DNA from: Mesorhizobium huakuii
GTDB taxonomy: Bacteria; Pseudomonadota; Alphaproteobacteria; Rhizobiales; Rhizobiaceae
Reading direction: 5' to 3'
Assembly (NCBI RefSeq): GCF_030160235.1
Contig: NZ_BSNY01000005.1
Coordinates: 1 to 64,000 of the forward strand
Length of the DNA stretch: 64,000 bases
Notes under the pieces: model-generated
Databases searched by the model: none
Seen by the model: the letters and a program-made list of their open reading frames with translations, nothing else
What the model was told of the DNA's origin: nothing
Program-made: the position numbers and the translations under genes
Shown here: piece by piece, positions 8,518 to 16,993 of the stretch
Position numbering within the stretch: position 1 is the first letter of the stretch
How the letters are laid out: each line of letters starts with the position of its first letter

Positions 8518-8658
8518 TTAGCGAAGCGAGGCGGTGACGCCGTAGCCGTCGACGGCGTTGTGGTTGTTGGCGGCATCGGCGGAATAGATGCCGAGACCGC
8601 ACAGCACGATGGCGGACAACATGGCAAAGGACAGAAGCGCTGCTTTCACGGACGTCAT
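8518..8658 (-). CDS. Short exported peptide, unknown function
   Basis: This 46-residue reading frame starts at ATG 8658 and ends with TAA at 8518. The N-terminus is signal-peptide-like: M-T-S-V-K, a hydrophobic core of about 20 residues, then a probable cleavage after S-A-D-A-A. The mature part would be only 16-17 residues, N-N-H-N-A-V-D-G-Y-G-V-T-A-S-L-R. It converges on the phosphoesterase gene. Small signal-bearing peptides of this kind are common in Rhizobiales and remain uncharacterised. It was found by reading the strand directly. Confidence 0.55.
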   Translation of the reverse strand: MTSVKAALLSFAMLSAIVLCGLGIYSADAANNHNAVDGYGVTASLR

Positions 8659-8938
8659 CTCTTGTTGAGCTTCCTGCATGTGTGCACCAGGCGGTTACCA
8701 ATGCGTTGAAACGGAGAATTCGCTTCAAAGTTTCGACGATTTCGCGCTTCTAAGCGCGTTCTGTATCGGAGGTGTGTCGCACGGGTCACACAAAAGGTTC
8801 ATCGCGGTTGCACAGCCGATGCAGAGCGCGCGCCTTCTAGGATGGCGGTCGGACACAAGCCAAGGATGAAAGGGGTTTTCCCCAGCCGGTTTCACGGCTG
8901 CGTGCCAATTATGTCACGCGAGCCGCGAGGGCAGGCTC

Positions 8939-9637
8939 TTAGATCGTGGCCACCCAGGCGCGGGCAATCGCCATACCGGCGGCATCCGCGTCGGGTCCGT
9001 TAACTGCCATTTCGCCATCGAGCCTGTCAGCCCAATCGGGATGCCGCGAAGCGATGGTCGACGCGAAGGAGGTACTCCAGTCCTTCACCATCGGCCGGTC
9101 AGCCTCGAAATGGAACTGGAAGCCATAGATGGCGCGACCGACACGGAACGCCTGGTTTTCGGCGACATCGTTTCCGGCCAGCCGCACGGCGTCTTGCGGC
9201 AGATCGAACGTGTCGTCGTGCCACTGGAAGATCGGGAATTCTTCCGGCAGGGCGCCCAGCACCGGATCGGCCTTGGCGTCCGGCGTCAGCGACACGCCGC
9301 GCCAGCCGAATTCATTGGCGCCGCCAATGCGGTTCTCGCCACCGAAGGCGCGGGCAAGGAGCTGGCTGCCGAGGCAGATACCGAGCACTGCACGATCCTT
9401 GCCGGCAAAATCGCGGGTGAGTTCGAGCAATGCCGGAAAATAGGGATACTCATCATCGGCCAGCGCATTCTGGCCACCGCCAAGCACCACCATCGCATCG
9501 TGCCCGGTCGCATCTTCAGGCAGCGGATCGCCCTTGTAGGGCAGGCGCACGTCGAGATCGGCACCCGCTTCCGCAAGTGCCGCGCCAACCTGGCCGAGAC
9601 CGGTATTGTCGTAGTTCTGGACCACCAGCACCCGCAT
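8939..9637 (-). CDS. Class I glutamine amidotransferase-like protein
   Basis: This 232-residue class I GATase carries the nucleophile Cys88 in G-I-C-L-G-S-Q-L-L-A-R and the His176/Glu178 pair in F-Q-F-H-F-E-A-D. An N-terminal Rossmann-like start (V-L-V-V-Q-N-Y-D) is present. As a stand-alone amidotransferase it would release ammonia from glutamine or hydrolyse a gamma-glutamyl compound. It resembles GuaA-type stand-alone domains and gamma-glutamyl-putrescine hydrolase relatives. No synthase partner is adjacent, so the substrate is unknown. It is divergent from the next gene with an 88-base gap. Confidence 0.85.
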   Translation of the reverse strand: MRVLVVQNYDNTGLGQVGAALAEAGADLDVRLPYKGDPLPEDATGHDAMVVLGGGQNALADDEYPYFPALLELTRDFAGKDRAVLGICLGSQLLARAFGGENRIGGANEFGWRGVSLTPDAKADPVLGALPEEFPIFQWHDDTFDLPQDAVRLAGNDVAENQAFRVGRAIYGFQFHFEADRPMVKDWSTSFASTIASRHPDWADRLDGEMAVNGPDADAAGMAIARAWVATI

Positions 9638-9725
9638 CGCAAAAACCCTGCTGACATGAAAATGATGTCACGAGCGATATCATGCCGCCCGCATTGCAGC
9701 CAAGATCGTATTCTGGGAGAGAACT

Positions 9726-10373
9726 ATGCCACTGCAGAACCGGGTCGATGCGTTCGGCGCCATCCATGCCGTGCCCGAGCACGGCCTGTTCACCGGCAAT
9801 CGCGGCATCATCCATGATCCCGCGACCAAGACGCTGCTGAGAAAACGTTGGGCGCTTCAGGCCTGGATCATCTGCGTATGCCAATTCCGCAATGTGCGGC
9901 GCGAGCCGATGGGCAGAAACCGTCCTGAGGGCAAGGCCGGATGGACCGAGTTGTTCTTTCTCGACGAGGTGACGGCGCTGGCCGCCGGTCATCGCCCCTG
10001 TTTCTTTTGCCAGCGCGAACGGGCCAGGGATTTTGTCGGCCGCTTCGGACAAGCCTTCGGCGTCGCCGAGCCGCGCGCGCCGATGGTCGACAAAAGGCTG
10101 CACAAGGAGCGGCTGGCGTCGGGTGGCAAACGCCCTGCCGTGGCAATGCACGACCTGTCCGGCCTGCCCGACGGCGCGGTGATCGCCACTGGCGGCAGCG
10201 CCTATGCCTTGCGCCACGGCAAGGCGTTGCGATGGTCCTTTGCCGGATATGGCCCACCCGCGGGCCTTGGCCAATTGGAAGACAAGGCGCTTATGCTGCT
10301 GACCCCGGAGACAACGCTTGCCGTCCTGAAACATGGCTTTCGACCGGTTTGGCATCCGTCGGCCGAGGCTTGA
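9726..10373 (+). CDS. Conserved protein of unknown function with CxxC motif
   Basis: The 215-residue protein has the signature [15 protein letters not shown] near residue 95, a CxxC pair in a conserved-looking context, and a basic, aromatic-rich C-terminus. No signal peptide or membrane helix is visible. A GGGAGAG purine run precedes the ATG. The CxxC could bind a metal or be redox active. I recognise it only as a type of uncharacterised protein seen in alphaproteobacteria. Its stop is 31 bases upstream of rsmE, so the two may be co-transcribed. Confidence 0.65.
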   Translation: MPLQNRVDAFGAIHAVPEHGLFTGNRGIIHDPATKTLLRKRWALQAWIICVCQFRNVRREPMGRNRPEGKAGWTELFFLDEVTALAAGHRPCFFCQRERARDFVGRFGQAFGVAEPRAPMVDKRLHKERLASGGKRPAVAMHDLSGLPDGAVIATGGSAYALRHGKALRWSFAGYGPPAGLGQLEDKALMLLTPETTLAVLKHGFRPVWHPSAEA

Positions 10374-10404
10374 CGCCGGCGGCCGGCTCGCTCATTCCTC
10401 GGCC

Positions 10405-11139
10405 ATGCGCGCCAATTACAAGATGCAACGTCTGTTCGTGCCTGACGATCTCGGGCCGGATGCCGAGTTCGACGCCGACCAGCAGCAGAGCCATTATCTC
10501 ATGCATGTGCTGCGGCTTGGCGAAGGTGCCGAGATCCTGCTGTTCAATGGCCGCGACGGCGAGTGGTCGGCGGCCGTCGCGGCGAAGTCGAAGAAAGCGG
10601 TCAAACTCAAGGTTTTGGCGCAGCAACGACCGCAACCACCTCTCCCCGACCTCATCTATTGTTTCGCGCCGCTGAAGCAGGGGAGGCTCGACTATCTCGT
10701 GCAAAAGGCGGTCGAGATGGGCGCAGGCATACTGCAGCCCGTCATCACCCAGCATACGCAAGTGGCCAAGCCGTCCATCGATCGGCTGCGGGCCAATGTC
10801 GTCGAGGCGGCCGAACAATGCGGCATCCTGGCGGTGCCGGAAGTGCGCGAGGCGGAAAAATTCGAGCGCCTGCTGACCGGCTGGGACAAGGAGCGGCGGC
10901 TGATCTTCTGCGACGAGGACGCCTCGACCAACAATCCGCTGCCTGCCTTGCAGGCCGTAAAGGAGAGGAAGCTCGCTTTGCTGGTCGGGCCGGAAGGCGG
11001 CTTTTCGGATGACGAGCGCAAGATGCTGCGCGCCCTGCACTTCGTCACCGCCATTCCGCTCGGTCCGCGCATCCTGCGCGCCGACACGGCGGCGGTGGCC
11101 GCACTTGCGGTGATGCAGGCGACTGTCGGAGACTGGTAG
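10405..11139 (+). CDS. rsmE: 16S rRNA (uracil1498-N3)-methyltransferase RsmE
   Basis: RsmE methylates N3 of U1498 in 16S rRNA using S-adenosylmethionine. The 244-residue protein has the N-terminal PUA-like part ([18 protein letters not shown]) and the SPOUT methyltransferase knot with [13 protein letters not shown] and [11 protein letters not shown]. Both are diagnostic for the family. ATG 10405 ([12 protein letters not shown]) was chosen because conservation begins there. An upstream in-frame codon would overlap the preceding gene. Confidence 0.95.
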   Translation: MRANYKMQRLFVPDDLGPDAEFDADQQQSHYLMHVLRLGEGAEILLFNGRDGEWSAAVAAKSKKAVKLKVLAQQRPQPPLPDLIYCFAPLKQGRLDYLVQKAVEMGAGILQPVITQHTQVAKPSIDRLRANVVEAAEQCGILAVPEVREAEKFERLLTGWDKERRLIFCDEDASTNNPLPALQAVKERKLALLVGPEGGFSDDERKMLRALHFVTAIPLGPRILRADTAAVAALAVMQATVGDW

Positions 11140-11282
11140 GGGGTCATGTCTTGCAAGAGGCCGCCCGGATCGTGGCCTTCAATTCCTCTTGACCTGTGGC
11201 TCAGGATTTTTCGCTTGATCGGCTACTGACATTTCGTCCATTTACCGCCGGCGGTCACCTGACCGTCTCTGAGGGCACAGCG

Positions 11283-12656
11283 ATGGCGCGCGACACAACC
11301 GATTTCCGGCCGATTGAAGGCGTCGACGAACTCGTCGACCACCTGGCCGAGGGCAACAAGCCGCGCGACAAGTGGCGCATCGGCACCGAGCACGAGAAGT
11401 TCCCCTTCTATGTCGACGGCAACGCGCCCGTGCCCTATGGCGGCGAGCGCGGCATCCGCGCCATCCTCGAAGGCATGCAGTCGAAGCTCGGCTGGGACCC
11501 GATCATCGACGACGGCCGCATCATCGGCCTGGTCGAACCGACCGGCCAAGGCGCGATCTCGCTCGAGCCAGGCGGCCAGTTCGAGCTTTCCGGCGCACCG
11601 CTGGAGACCATCCATCAGACCTGCCGCGAGGGCAATGCGCATCTGGCGCAGGTGCGCGAGATCGCCGAACCGATGGGCATCCGCTTCCTCGGGCTCGGCG
11701 GCAGCCCGAAATGGTCACTGGCCGAAACGCCGAGAATGCCGAAGTCGCGCTATGAGATCATGACGCGCTACATGCCCAAGGTCGGCACCAAAGGCCTCGA
11801 CATGATGTACCGCACCTGCACGATCCAGGTGAATCTCGACTTCGAGAGCGAGGCCGACATGCGCCGCAAGATGCAGGTGTCGCTGAAGCTGCAGCCGCTG
11901 TCGACGGCGCTGTTCGCCAACTCGCCCTTCACCGAGAGCCGGCCGAACGGCTTGCAAAGCTGGCGCGGCGACATCTGGCGCGACACCGACAACCAGCGCT
12001 CGGGCCTGCTCGAATTCTGCTTCTCGCCCGATTTCGGTTTCGCCGACTATGTCGAATGGGCGCTCGACGTCCCGATGTATTTCGTCATCCGCGACGGCCA
12101 CTATCACGACATGACGCATATCACCTTCCGCCAGTTCATGGCCGGCGCCGCGCGCAACGAAGTGCCGGACGGGCTGCCTACCATGGGCGACTGGGCGAAC
12201 CACCTGTCGACGCTGTTCCCCGACGTGCGGCTGAAGCGTTTCCTGGAAATGCGCGGCGCCGATGGCGGCCCGTGGCGCCGCATCTGCGCGCTGCCTGCCT
12301 TCTGGGTCGGGCTGCTCTACGACGAGGCGGCACTCGATGCGGCCGAGGCGTTGACCGCGAGTTGGACCTACAAGGAAGTGCTGGCGATGCGCAACGCCGT
12401 GCCGGAACTCGGCATCGCCGCGCCCTTACGCAACGCCACGCTGCGCGAGATCGCACGCGACGTGCTGGCCATTTCGCGCACCGGGCTGAAGAACCGCGGC
12501 AAGAAGAATCGTGACGGCTACGACGAAACCTCGTTCCTCAACACTTTGGACGAGGTGGTAGCGCGCGGCACGACCAGCGCCGAGGAGATGCTTTCGGCCT
12601 ACCATACGCGCTGGGGCGGTTCGATCGAGCCGGTGTTCATGGAATACGCCTATTAA
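11283..12656 (+). CDS. gshA: Glutamate-cysteine ligase (plant/alphaproteobacterial type)
   Basis: This enzyme joins glutamate and cysteine with ATP, the first step of glutathione synthesis. The 457-residue protein fits the GCS2/plant-type family: G-T-E-H-E-K-F near residue 40, I-S-L-E-P-G-G-Q-F-E-L-S-G, Q-V-N-L-D-F, and the C-terminal R-T-G-L-K-N-R-G. The ATG at 11283 starts M-A-R-D-T-T-D-F. It follows rsmE by about 143 bases and is probably transcribed separately or by read-through. Confidence 0.93.
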   Translation: MARDTTDFRPIEGVDELVDHLAEGNKPRDKWRIGTEHEKFPFYVDGNAPVPYGGERGIRAILEGMQSKLGWDPIIDDGRIIGLVEPTGQGAISLEPGGQFELSGAPLETIHQTCREGNAHLAQVREIAEPMGIRFLGLGGSPKWSLAETPRMPKSRYEIMTRYMPKVGTKGLDMMYRTCTIQVNLDFESEADMRRKMQVSLKLQPLSTALFANSPFTESRPNGLQSWRGDIWRDTDNQRSGLLEFCFSPDFGFADYVEWALDVPMYFVIRDGHYHDMTHITFRQFMAGAARNEVPDGLPTMGDWANHLSTLFPDVRLKRFLEMRGADGGPWRRICALPAFWVGLLYDEAALDAAEALTASWTYKEVLAMRNAVPELGIAAPLRNATLREIARDVLAISRTGLKNRGKKNRDGYDETSFLNTLDEVVARGTTSAEEMLSAYHTRWGGSIEPVFMEYAY

Positions 12657-12670
12657 GCTGGCGCGTCAGG

Positions 12671-12688
12671 GAGCGGCAAAAGCCGCTT
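12671..12688 (+). terminator. Possible hairpin after glutamate-cysteine ligase gene
   Basis: A stem GAGCGGC/GCCGCTT with an AAAA loop lies 15 bases past the stop codon. There is no clear T-run after it, so it may be a weak or Rho-assisted terminator. Confidence 0.35.
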
Positions 12689-12745
12689 CAATCGAGCGTT
12701 GAAACGAATTAGGCTCTCTTCCGAGGAATTCAGGAGGAGAAGCCG

Positions 12746-13753
12746 ATGCCTACCTTGTTCGACATGCTGGCGCAGGCCCAGAACGGCAACGGCATGCAGG
12801 CGCTTGCCCAGCAATACGGGCTGTCAATGCAGCAGACCCAGGCCGCGGTCGCCGCGCTGCTACCGGCCTTTTCGCAGGGGCTGCAACGCAACACCGCCGA
12901 TCCTTACGGGCTTGGCGCCTTCATGACGGCGATGGCAAGCGGCCAGCACGCCAAATATTTCGAGGACGCGACCCGCGCCTTCTCGCCGCAAGGCGTCGAC
13001 GAAGGCAACGGCATTCTGGGACACCTGTTCGGCTCGAAGGACCTGTCGCGCGCCGTCGCCAGCCAGGCGGCGCAAGCGAGCGGCGTCAGCCAGCAGATCC
13101 TGCAACAGATGCTGCCCGCAATCGCCTCGATGGTGATGGGCGGGCTGTTCAAGCAGACGACAAGTCAGATGCAGGCTGCAGGCGGCTTTGGCGGTGGCAG
13201 CAATCCGCTCGGCGAGATCATCGAGCAGATGATGCGCCAAGGCGGCATGCAGGCGCCGGCGCCACAACAGCGCCAGGCACCGCAGCCCCAGAACCCGATG
13301 GACAACCCGCTCGGCAAGGTCTTGCAGGACATGTTCGGCGGCGGCGCACCGCAACCGCCAAGCCAACCGCAGCCCAACCCCTATGGCGACAATCCTCTCG
13401 GCAAGGTGCTGCAGGACATGTTCGGTGGCGGCGCGCCGCTGCCGCAAGGCCGGGCGCAGCCGCAGCCGACGCAAAGCCCTTACGGCGACAATCCGCTGGG
13501 AAAGATCTTCGAGGAGATGCTGCGGCAGGGCGGCGGGGGCGGACTTGGCGGCGGACAGCCGGCGCCGCAGCCGCAGGCACCGCAGCAGCGCCAGGCGCCG
13601 CAGCCGCAGACCAATCCGAGCGGCCGGCCCCGAAACCCTTTCGACGATCTGTTCGGCAAGATGTTCGAAACCGGCGCCCAGCAGCGTGACGACTACCAGA
13701 AGGGCGTGGAAACGATCTTCGACCAGTTCAAGCGGGACATGGACCGGCGGTAG
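12746..13753 (+). CDS. DUF937 family protein with C-terminal repeats
   Basis: The N-terminal 150 residues form a DUF937-type helical domain (M-P-T-L-F-D-M-L-A-Q-A-Q-N-G-N-G, then an F-S-P-Q-G-V-D-E-G-N-G-I-L-G-H-L-F-G segment typical of the family). Residues about 150-310 are low-complexity Pro/Gln linkers alternating with copies of an amphipathic motif, N-P-L-G-K-V-L-Q-D-M-F-G-G-G. The protein ends in a charged helix. No signal peptide is visible. GGAGGAGA lies upstream of the ATG. DUF937 proteins are functionally unknown. The repeat tail suggests self-association or multivalent binding. Confidence 0.8.
   Translation: MPTLFDMLAQAQNGNGMQALAQQYGLSMQQTQAAVAALLPAFSQGLQRNTADPYGLGAFMTAMASGQHAKYFEDATRAFSPQGVDEGNGILGHLFGSKDLSRAVASQAAQASGVSQQILQQMLPAIASMVMGGLFKQTTSQMQAAGGFGGGSNPLGEIIEQMMRQGGMQAPAPQQRQAPQPQNPMDNPLGKVLQDMFGGGAPQPPSQPQPNPYGDNPLGKVLQDMFGGGAPLPQGRAQPQPTQSPYGDNPLGKIFEEMLRQGGGGGLGGGQPAPQPQAPQQRQAPQPQTNPSGRPRNPFDDLFGKMFETGAQQRDDYQKGVETIFDQFKRDMDRR
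13301..13540 (+). repeat. Tandem motif repeats within DUF937 gene
   Basis: Three close copies of a DNA segment encoding D-N-P-L-G-K-(V/I)-(L/F) start at 13301, 13388 and 13487. Two are nearly identical over about 50 bases. More diverged copies (N-P-L-G-E-I-I-E-Q-M-M and N-P-F-D-D-L-F-G-K-M-F) flank them. Confidence 0.7.
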
Positions 13754-13785
13754 GCGACAAACTACGGCCCTTTCTGAGCAGGCCA

Positions 13786-13819
13786 GAAAAGAAAAGCCCG
13801 GTCCTTGGGAGGACCGGGC
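13786..13819 (-). terminator. Rho-independent terminator
   Basis: A perfect nine-base stem, GCCCGGTCC (13796-13804) and GGACCGGGC (13811-13819), has a six-base loop. On the minus strand it is followed by TTTTCTTTT. It would end leftward transcription of the DUF1127 gene and may also stop rightward transcription of the DUF937 gene, which converges here. Confidence 0.8.
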
Positions 13820-13924
13820 AACGTGCAGGCAGGCCGGCGGGGAACCGGCAGGGAGTGGGGAGCCTGCATAATCCTTGGTCGCGCCGAACCCGGAAAAGGT
13901 TCAGTAGGACCGAAAATCAGCCGA

Positions 13925-14215
13925 TCAGGCCACCTTGCGGGCGATGTCCTCGATCGTTTCGACGCGATCGCTGGCGATTTCGCGCAGGATCGCCGTCGGG
14001 TCGCGGCCGAACGGCACGTCGATGGCGACATGCAGGTCGGCGCGCGTCAGGCCGATATCGGCGAGTTCGGCGTCCGACATCTCGCCAAGACGGTAGAAGG
14101 CGCGGCGATTTTTCCAGGCGCGGTAGAAATTGAAGACGGTATTGGCCACGCGCATCGCAACGGCCGGACGCGAGGTGATGCGCGAGGTCTCGGTGGCGAA
14201 ATCGATCGTGGTCAT
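13925..14215 (-). CDS. DUF1127 family small protein
   Basis: This 96-residue protein has the DUF1127 (YjiS-like) core F-Y-R-L-G-E-M-S-D-A-E-L-A-D-I-G-L-T-R-A-D-L (about 43-64), preceded by an Arg-rich helix (Y-R-A-W-K-N-R-R). DUF1127 proteins in alphaproteobacteria are small Arg-rich proteins. Some affect RNA turnover or phosphate and carbon metabolism. Start ATG 14215 follows an AAGGAG box six bases upstream. A longer frame begins at 14293, but without a comparable ribosome site. It is divergent from a LysR gene that may control it. Confidence 0.88.
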   Translation of the reverse strand: MTTIDFATETSRITSRPAVAMRVANTVFNFYRAWKNRRAFYRLGEMSDAELADIGLTRADLHVAIDVPFGRDPTAILREIASDRVETIEDIARKVA

Positions 14216-14290
14216 GTCGGTCTCCTTCAGTCTCGAACAGACAAAGCCAAGCAGTCGGCGCTGGCGACAGCGGCCGTTCCGGCTTCGATT

Positions 14291-14360
14291 CACATGCCTT
14301 CATGTGGATGACAGCAATTTGCCATCGACCGATTGATTAATCCAACGAATGTTTTTAATC
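14291..14360. promoter_or_regulatory. Inverted repeats between DUF1127 and lysR genes
   Basis: Two perfect inverted repeats lie in this divergent intergenic stretch: CACATG-CCTT-CATGTG (14291-14306) and GATTAA-N14-TTAATC (14335-14360). The second contains the T-N11-A type spacing expected of LysR-regulator boxes and sits 27 bases before the lysR ATG, so it is a candidate autoregulatory site. No footprint data are implied. Confidence 0.5.
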
Positions 14361-14386
14361 TTTAGCATCAACACCAGTGATGGATT

Positions 14387-15349
14387 ATGCCGATGAAAGC
14401 GCCGCTCGATCTCGATCAGTTGCAAACCTTCATCTCGATTGCCGATACCGGCAGCTTCACGCGGGCAGCCGAAGAGGTGCACCGCACCCAGTCGGCGGTG
14501 TCGATGCAGATGCGCCGGCTGGAGGAGCGGATCGGTAAGCCGCTGTTCGAGAAGGAGGGGCGCAGCAACAGACTGACGGAAGAAGGCGACAAGCTGCTCT
14601 CCTATGCAAGACGGCTGCTCTACCTCAACCGCGAAACGCTCGCAGCCTTCGACGACCAGCGGCTCGAAGGCACGATCCGCATCGGCACGCCGGACGACTA
14701 TGCCGACCGGTTCCTGCCGGAGATCATGGCGCGCTTCACGCGCTCCAATCCGCGCGTCGAACTGACCGTCATCTGCGAGCCGACGCCGGGGCTGGTCGAG
14801 CACATCAAGCGCGGCAATCTCGACCTGGCGCTGGTGACGCACAATGATGTGCGCGGCCAGTCGGAAGTGGTGCGGCGCGAACCACTGCTGTGGGTCACCT
14901 CGGCCAATCATGCGACGCATGAACAGGAAACGCTGCCGATGGCCTTTGGCCGGCCGAATTGCATCTGGCGGCGCGCCGCCGTCGATGTGCTGGACCAGCA
15001 GAACCGCGACTATCGCATCCTGTTCACCAGTTTCTCGGCGACCGTCATCACCGCTGCGGTCCTGTCGGGCCTGGCGATCTCGGTGCTGCCGGAATGCGCG
15101 CTCAGGCCAGGCATGCGGGTGCTGGGCGAAGCCGACGGCTTCGGCGCCCTGCCCGACTGCCGCATCGGCATCATGCGCGGCCAAACCTCGCGGCCGGAGA
15201 TCGTCGATGCGCTGGCCCGCCATATTTCGGAAAGCTTGGACAACATCTCGGTGCCGCTCGTCGAAGAGGCCGGGACGTTCGATTTCGCGGCACTTGCCTA
15301 CGCCAAGATCAGGCGGACCAAGGCGAACCAGATCCTGCCGGGCTGGTAG
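14387..15349 (+). CDS. LysR-family transcriptional regulator
   Basis: The 320-residue protein has the LysR winged helix-turn-helix at residues 6-65 (L-Q-T-F-I-S-I-A-D-T-G-S-F-T-R-A-A-E-E-V-H-R-T-Q-S-A-V-S, split here for reading) and a periplasmic-binding-like effector domain from about 95 onward. The F-T-S-F-S-A-T-V-I-T-A-A-V-L-S-G-L-A-I-S-V-L-P segment is typical of the effector region. The ligand is unknown. It is divergent from the DUF1127 gene, its likely target, and upstream of xseA with a 76-base gap. Confidence 0.9.
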   Translation: MPMKAPLDLDQLQTFISIADTGSFTRAAEEVHRTQSAVSMQMRRLEERIGKPLFEKEGRSNRLTEEGDKLLSYARRLLYLNRETLAAFDDQRLEGTIRIGTPDDYADRFLPEIMARFTRSNPRVELTVICEPTPGLVEHIKRGNLDLALVTHNDVRGQSEVVRREPLLWVTSANHATHEQETLPMAFGRPNCIWRRAAVDVLDQQNRDYRILFTSFSATVITAAVLSGLAISVLPECALRPGMRVLGEADGFGALPDCRIGIMRGQTSRPEIVDALARHISESLDNISVPLVEEAGTFDFAALAYAKIRRTKANQILPGW

Positions 15350-15425
15350 CCGGATCGGACACCTTGAGCGCCTGGCCTGATACGGGCGCCTTGACGTGGG
15401 GCGCCAACCGGCCCCCAATCGGCCG

Positions 15426-16991
15426 ATGAGCGAAGCAGCATCCGAATCACGCACCAACGCCACCGAATACACGGTGAGCGAGATCTCCGGCGCGCTGAAG
15501 CGTACGGTCGAGGACGTCTTCGGCAATGTGCGGGTGCGCGGCGAAATCTCGGGCTATCGCGGCCCGCATTCCTCCGGCCATGCCTATTTCGCGCTGAAGG
15601 ACGACCGCGCCCGGCTCGATGCCGTGGTGTGGAAAGGCACGATGAGCCGGTTGAAATTCCGCCCCGAGGAAGGGATGGAGGTGATCGCCACCGGCAAGCT
15701 CACCACCTATCCCGGCAAGTCCAACTACCAGATCGTCATCGACAATCTGGAGCCGGCCGGCGCCGGCGCGCTGATGGCGCTGCTGGAAGAGCGCAAGCGC
15801 CGGCTGCAGGCGGAGGGGCTTTTCGATGCCGGCCGCAAGCGCCGGCTGCCGTTCATGCCGCGCATCATCGGCGTCGTCACGTCGCCGACCGGCTCCGTCA
15901 TCCGCGACATCATCCACCGCATCAAGGACCGCTTTCCGCTGCATGTGCTGGTCTGGCCGGTGCGCGTGCAAGGCGAGACGTCGGGCGTGGAAGTGACCAA
16001 TGCCGTCAACGGCTTCAACGCGCTGGCCTGGGACGGTTCCATCCAGCGCCCCGATCTCTTGATCGTGGCGCGCGGCGGCGGCAGCCTCGAGGACCTCTGG
16101 GGCTTCAACGACGAGGCGCTGGCCCGCGCCGTCGCGGCCTCCGGCATTCCGGTGATTTCGGCTGTCGGCCACGAAACCGACTGGACATTGATCGACCTCG
16201 TCGCGGATGTGCGGGCGCCGACGCCGACGGGGGCGGCCGAAATCGCCGTACCGGTGAAGGCCGACCTCGAAGCGACGCTGGTCAGCCTTGGCGCGCGGCT
16301 CAAGGCGGCCATCTCACGCAATTTCGAACGCAAGCGGCAGGCCGCGCGTGCGGCGGCGCGCGCCCTGCCCTCGCCCGATCAATTGCTGGCGCTGCCGCGC
16401 CGGCGCCTCGACGAGGCGACCTCGAGGCTCGGCCGTGGCCTGTCCGTCAGCGTCGATCGCAAGCGGGCGCGTCTCCAGGGCCAGAGGCTGACGCCGGCCA
16501 CGCTGTCGCGGCGCATCAACGAGGCGCGCACGCTGACCGGGCGTGACCTTGCCCGCGCGCAGGCGGCGTTCTTTGCCATTGTGCGCGAACGGCGTGCACG
16601 CTTTGCACGCACCGCGACGCGGCTGTCGCCGGCGCCGATCGTGCGCCGGCAGAAACTGCAGGCCGACACGCTAGCGGCGCTCGCCAGGCGGCAGGATCGG
16701 GCCATCTCGCTGCGGCTCGATCGGCTGCGCGGCCAATTGAGCCAGGCCGAACGCCTGCTGACCACGCTGTCGCACAAGGCCGTGCTCGCGCGCGGCTTCG
16801 CGCTGGTGAAGGATGCCGACGGCGCCGTCATCAAGCAGGCGGCCGACGTGGCAACGGGGATGGCGCTTTCGCTGGAGTTCGCCGACGGCACCGCGGACGC
16901 GGTGGCAACCAGCGGCGCGGCGCGGCCAAAGCCGGCAGCCAAGCCATCAGCAAAGGCCAAGGAACCTGGCAATCAGGGATCGCTGTTCTGA
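15426..16991 (+). CDS. xseA: Exodeoxyribonuclease VII large subunit XseA
   Basis: XseA is the catalytic subunit of exonuclease VII, which degrades single-stranded DNA from both ends with the small subunit XseB. An N-terminal OB fold ([22 protein letters not shown]) is followed by the nuclease domain ([41 protein letters not shown]). A long Arg-rich coiled-coil region then leads to a G-S-L-F end. The length of 521 residues is normal. ATG 15426 was chosen as the first codon before conserved residues. xseB is not adjacent. Confidence 0.95.
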   Translation: MSEAASESRTNATEYTVSEISGALKRTVEDVFGNVRVRGEISGYRGPHSSGHAYFALKDDRARLDAVVWKGTMSRLKFRPEEGMEVIATGKLTTYPGKSNYQIVIDNLEPAGAGALMALLEERKRRLQAEGLFDAGRKRRLPFMPRIIGVVTSPTGSVIRDIIHRIKDRFPLHVLVWPVRVQGETSGVEVTNAVNGFNALAWDGSIQRPDLLIVARGGGSLEDLWGFNDEALARAVAASGIPVISAVGHETDWTLIDLVADVRAPTPTGAAEIAVPVKADLEATLVSLGARLKAAISRNFERKRQAARAAARALPSPDQLLALPRRRLDEATSRLGRGLSVSVDRKRARLQGQRLTPATLSRRINEARTLTGRDLARAQAAFFAIVRERRARFARTATRLSPAPIVRRQKLQADTLAALARRQDRAISLRLDRLRGQLSQAERLLTTLSHKAVLARGFALVKDADGAVIKQAADVATGMALSLEFADGTADAVATSGAARPKPAAKPSAKAKEPGNQGSLF

Positions 16992-16993
16992 CC

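Noticed and set aside
8870-8900. AGGGGTTTTCCCC-like symmetry as a terminator
   Set aside because: It has a short stem of low specificity and no T-run after it, so it is not supported as a terminator.
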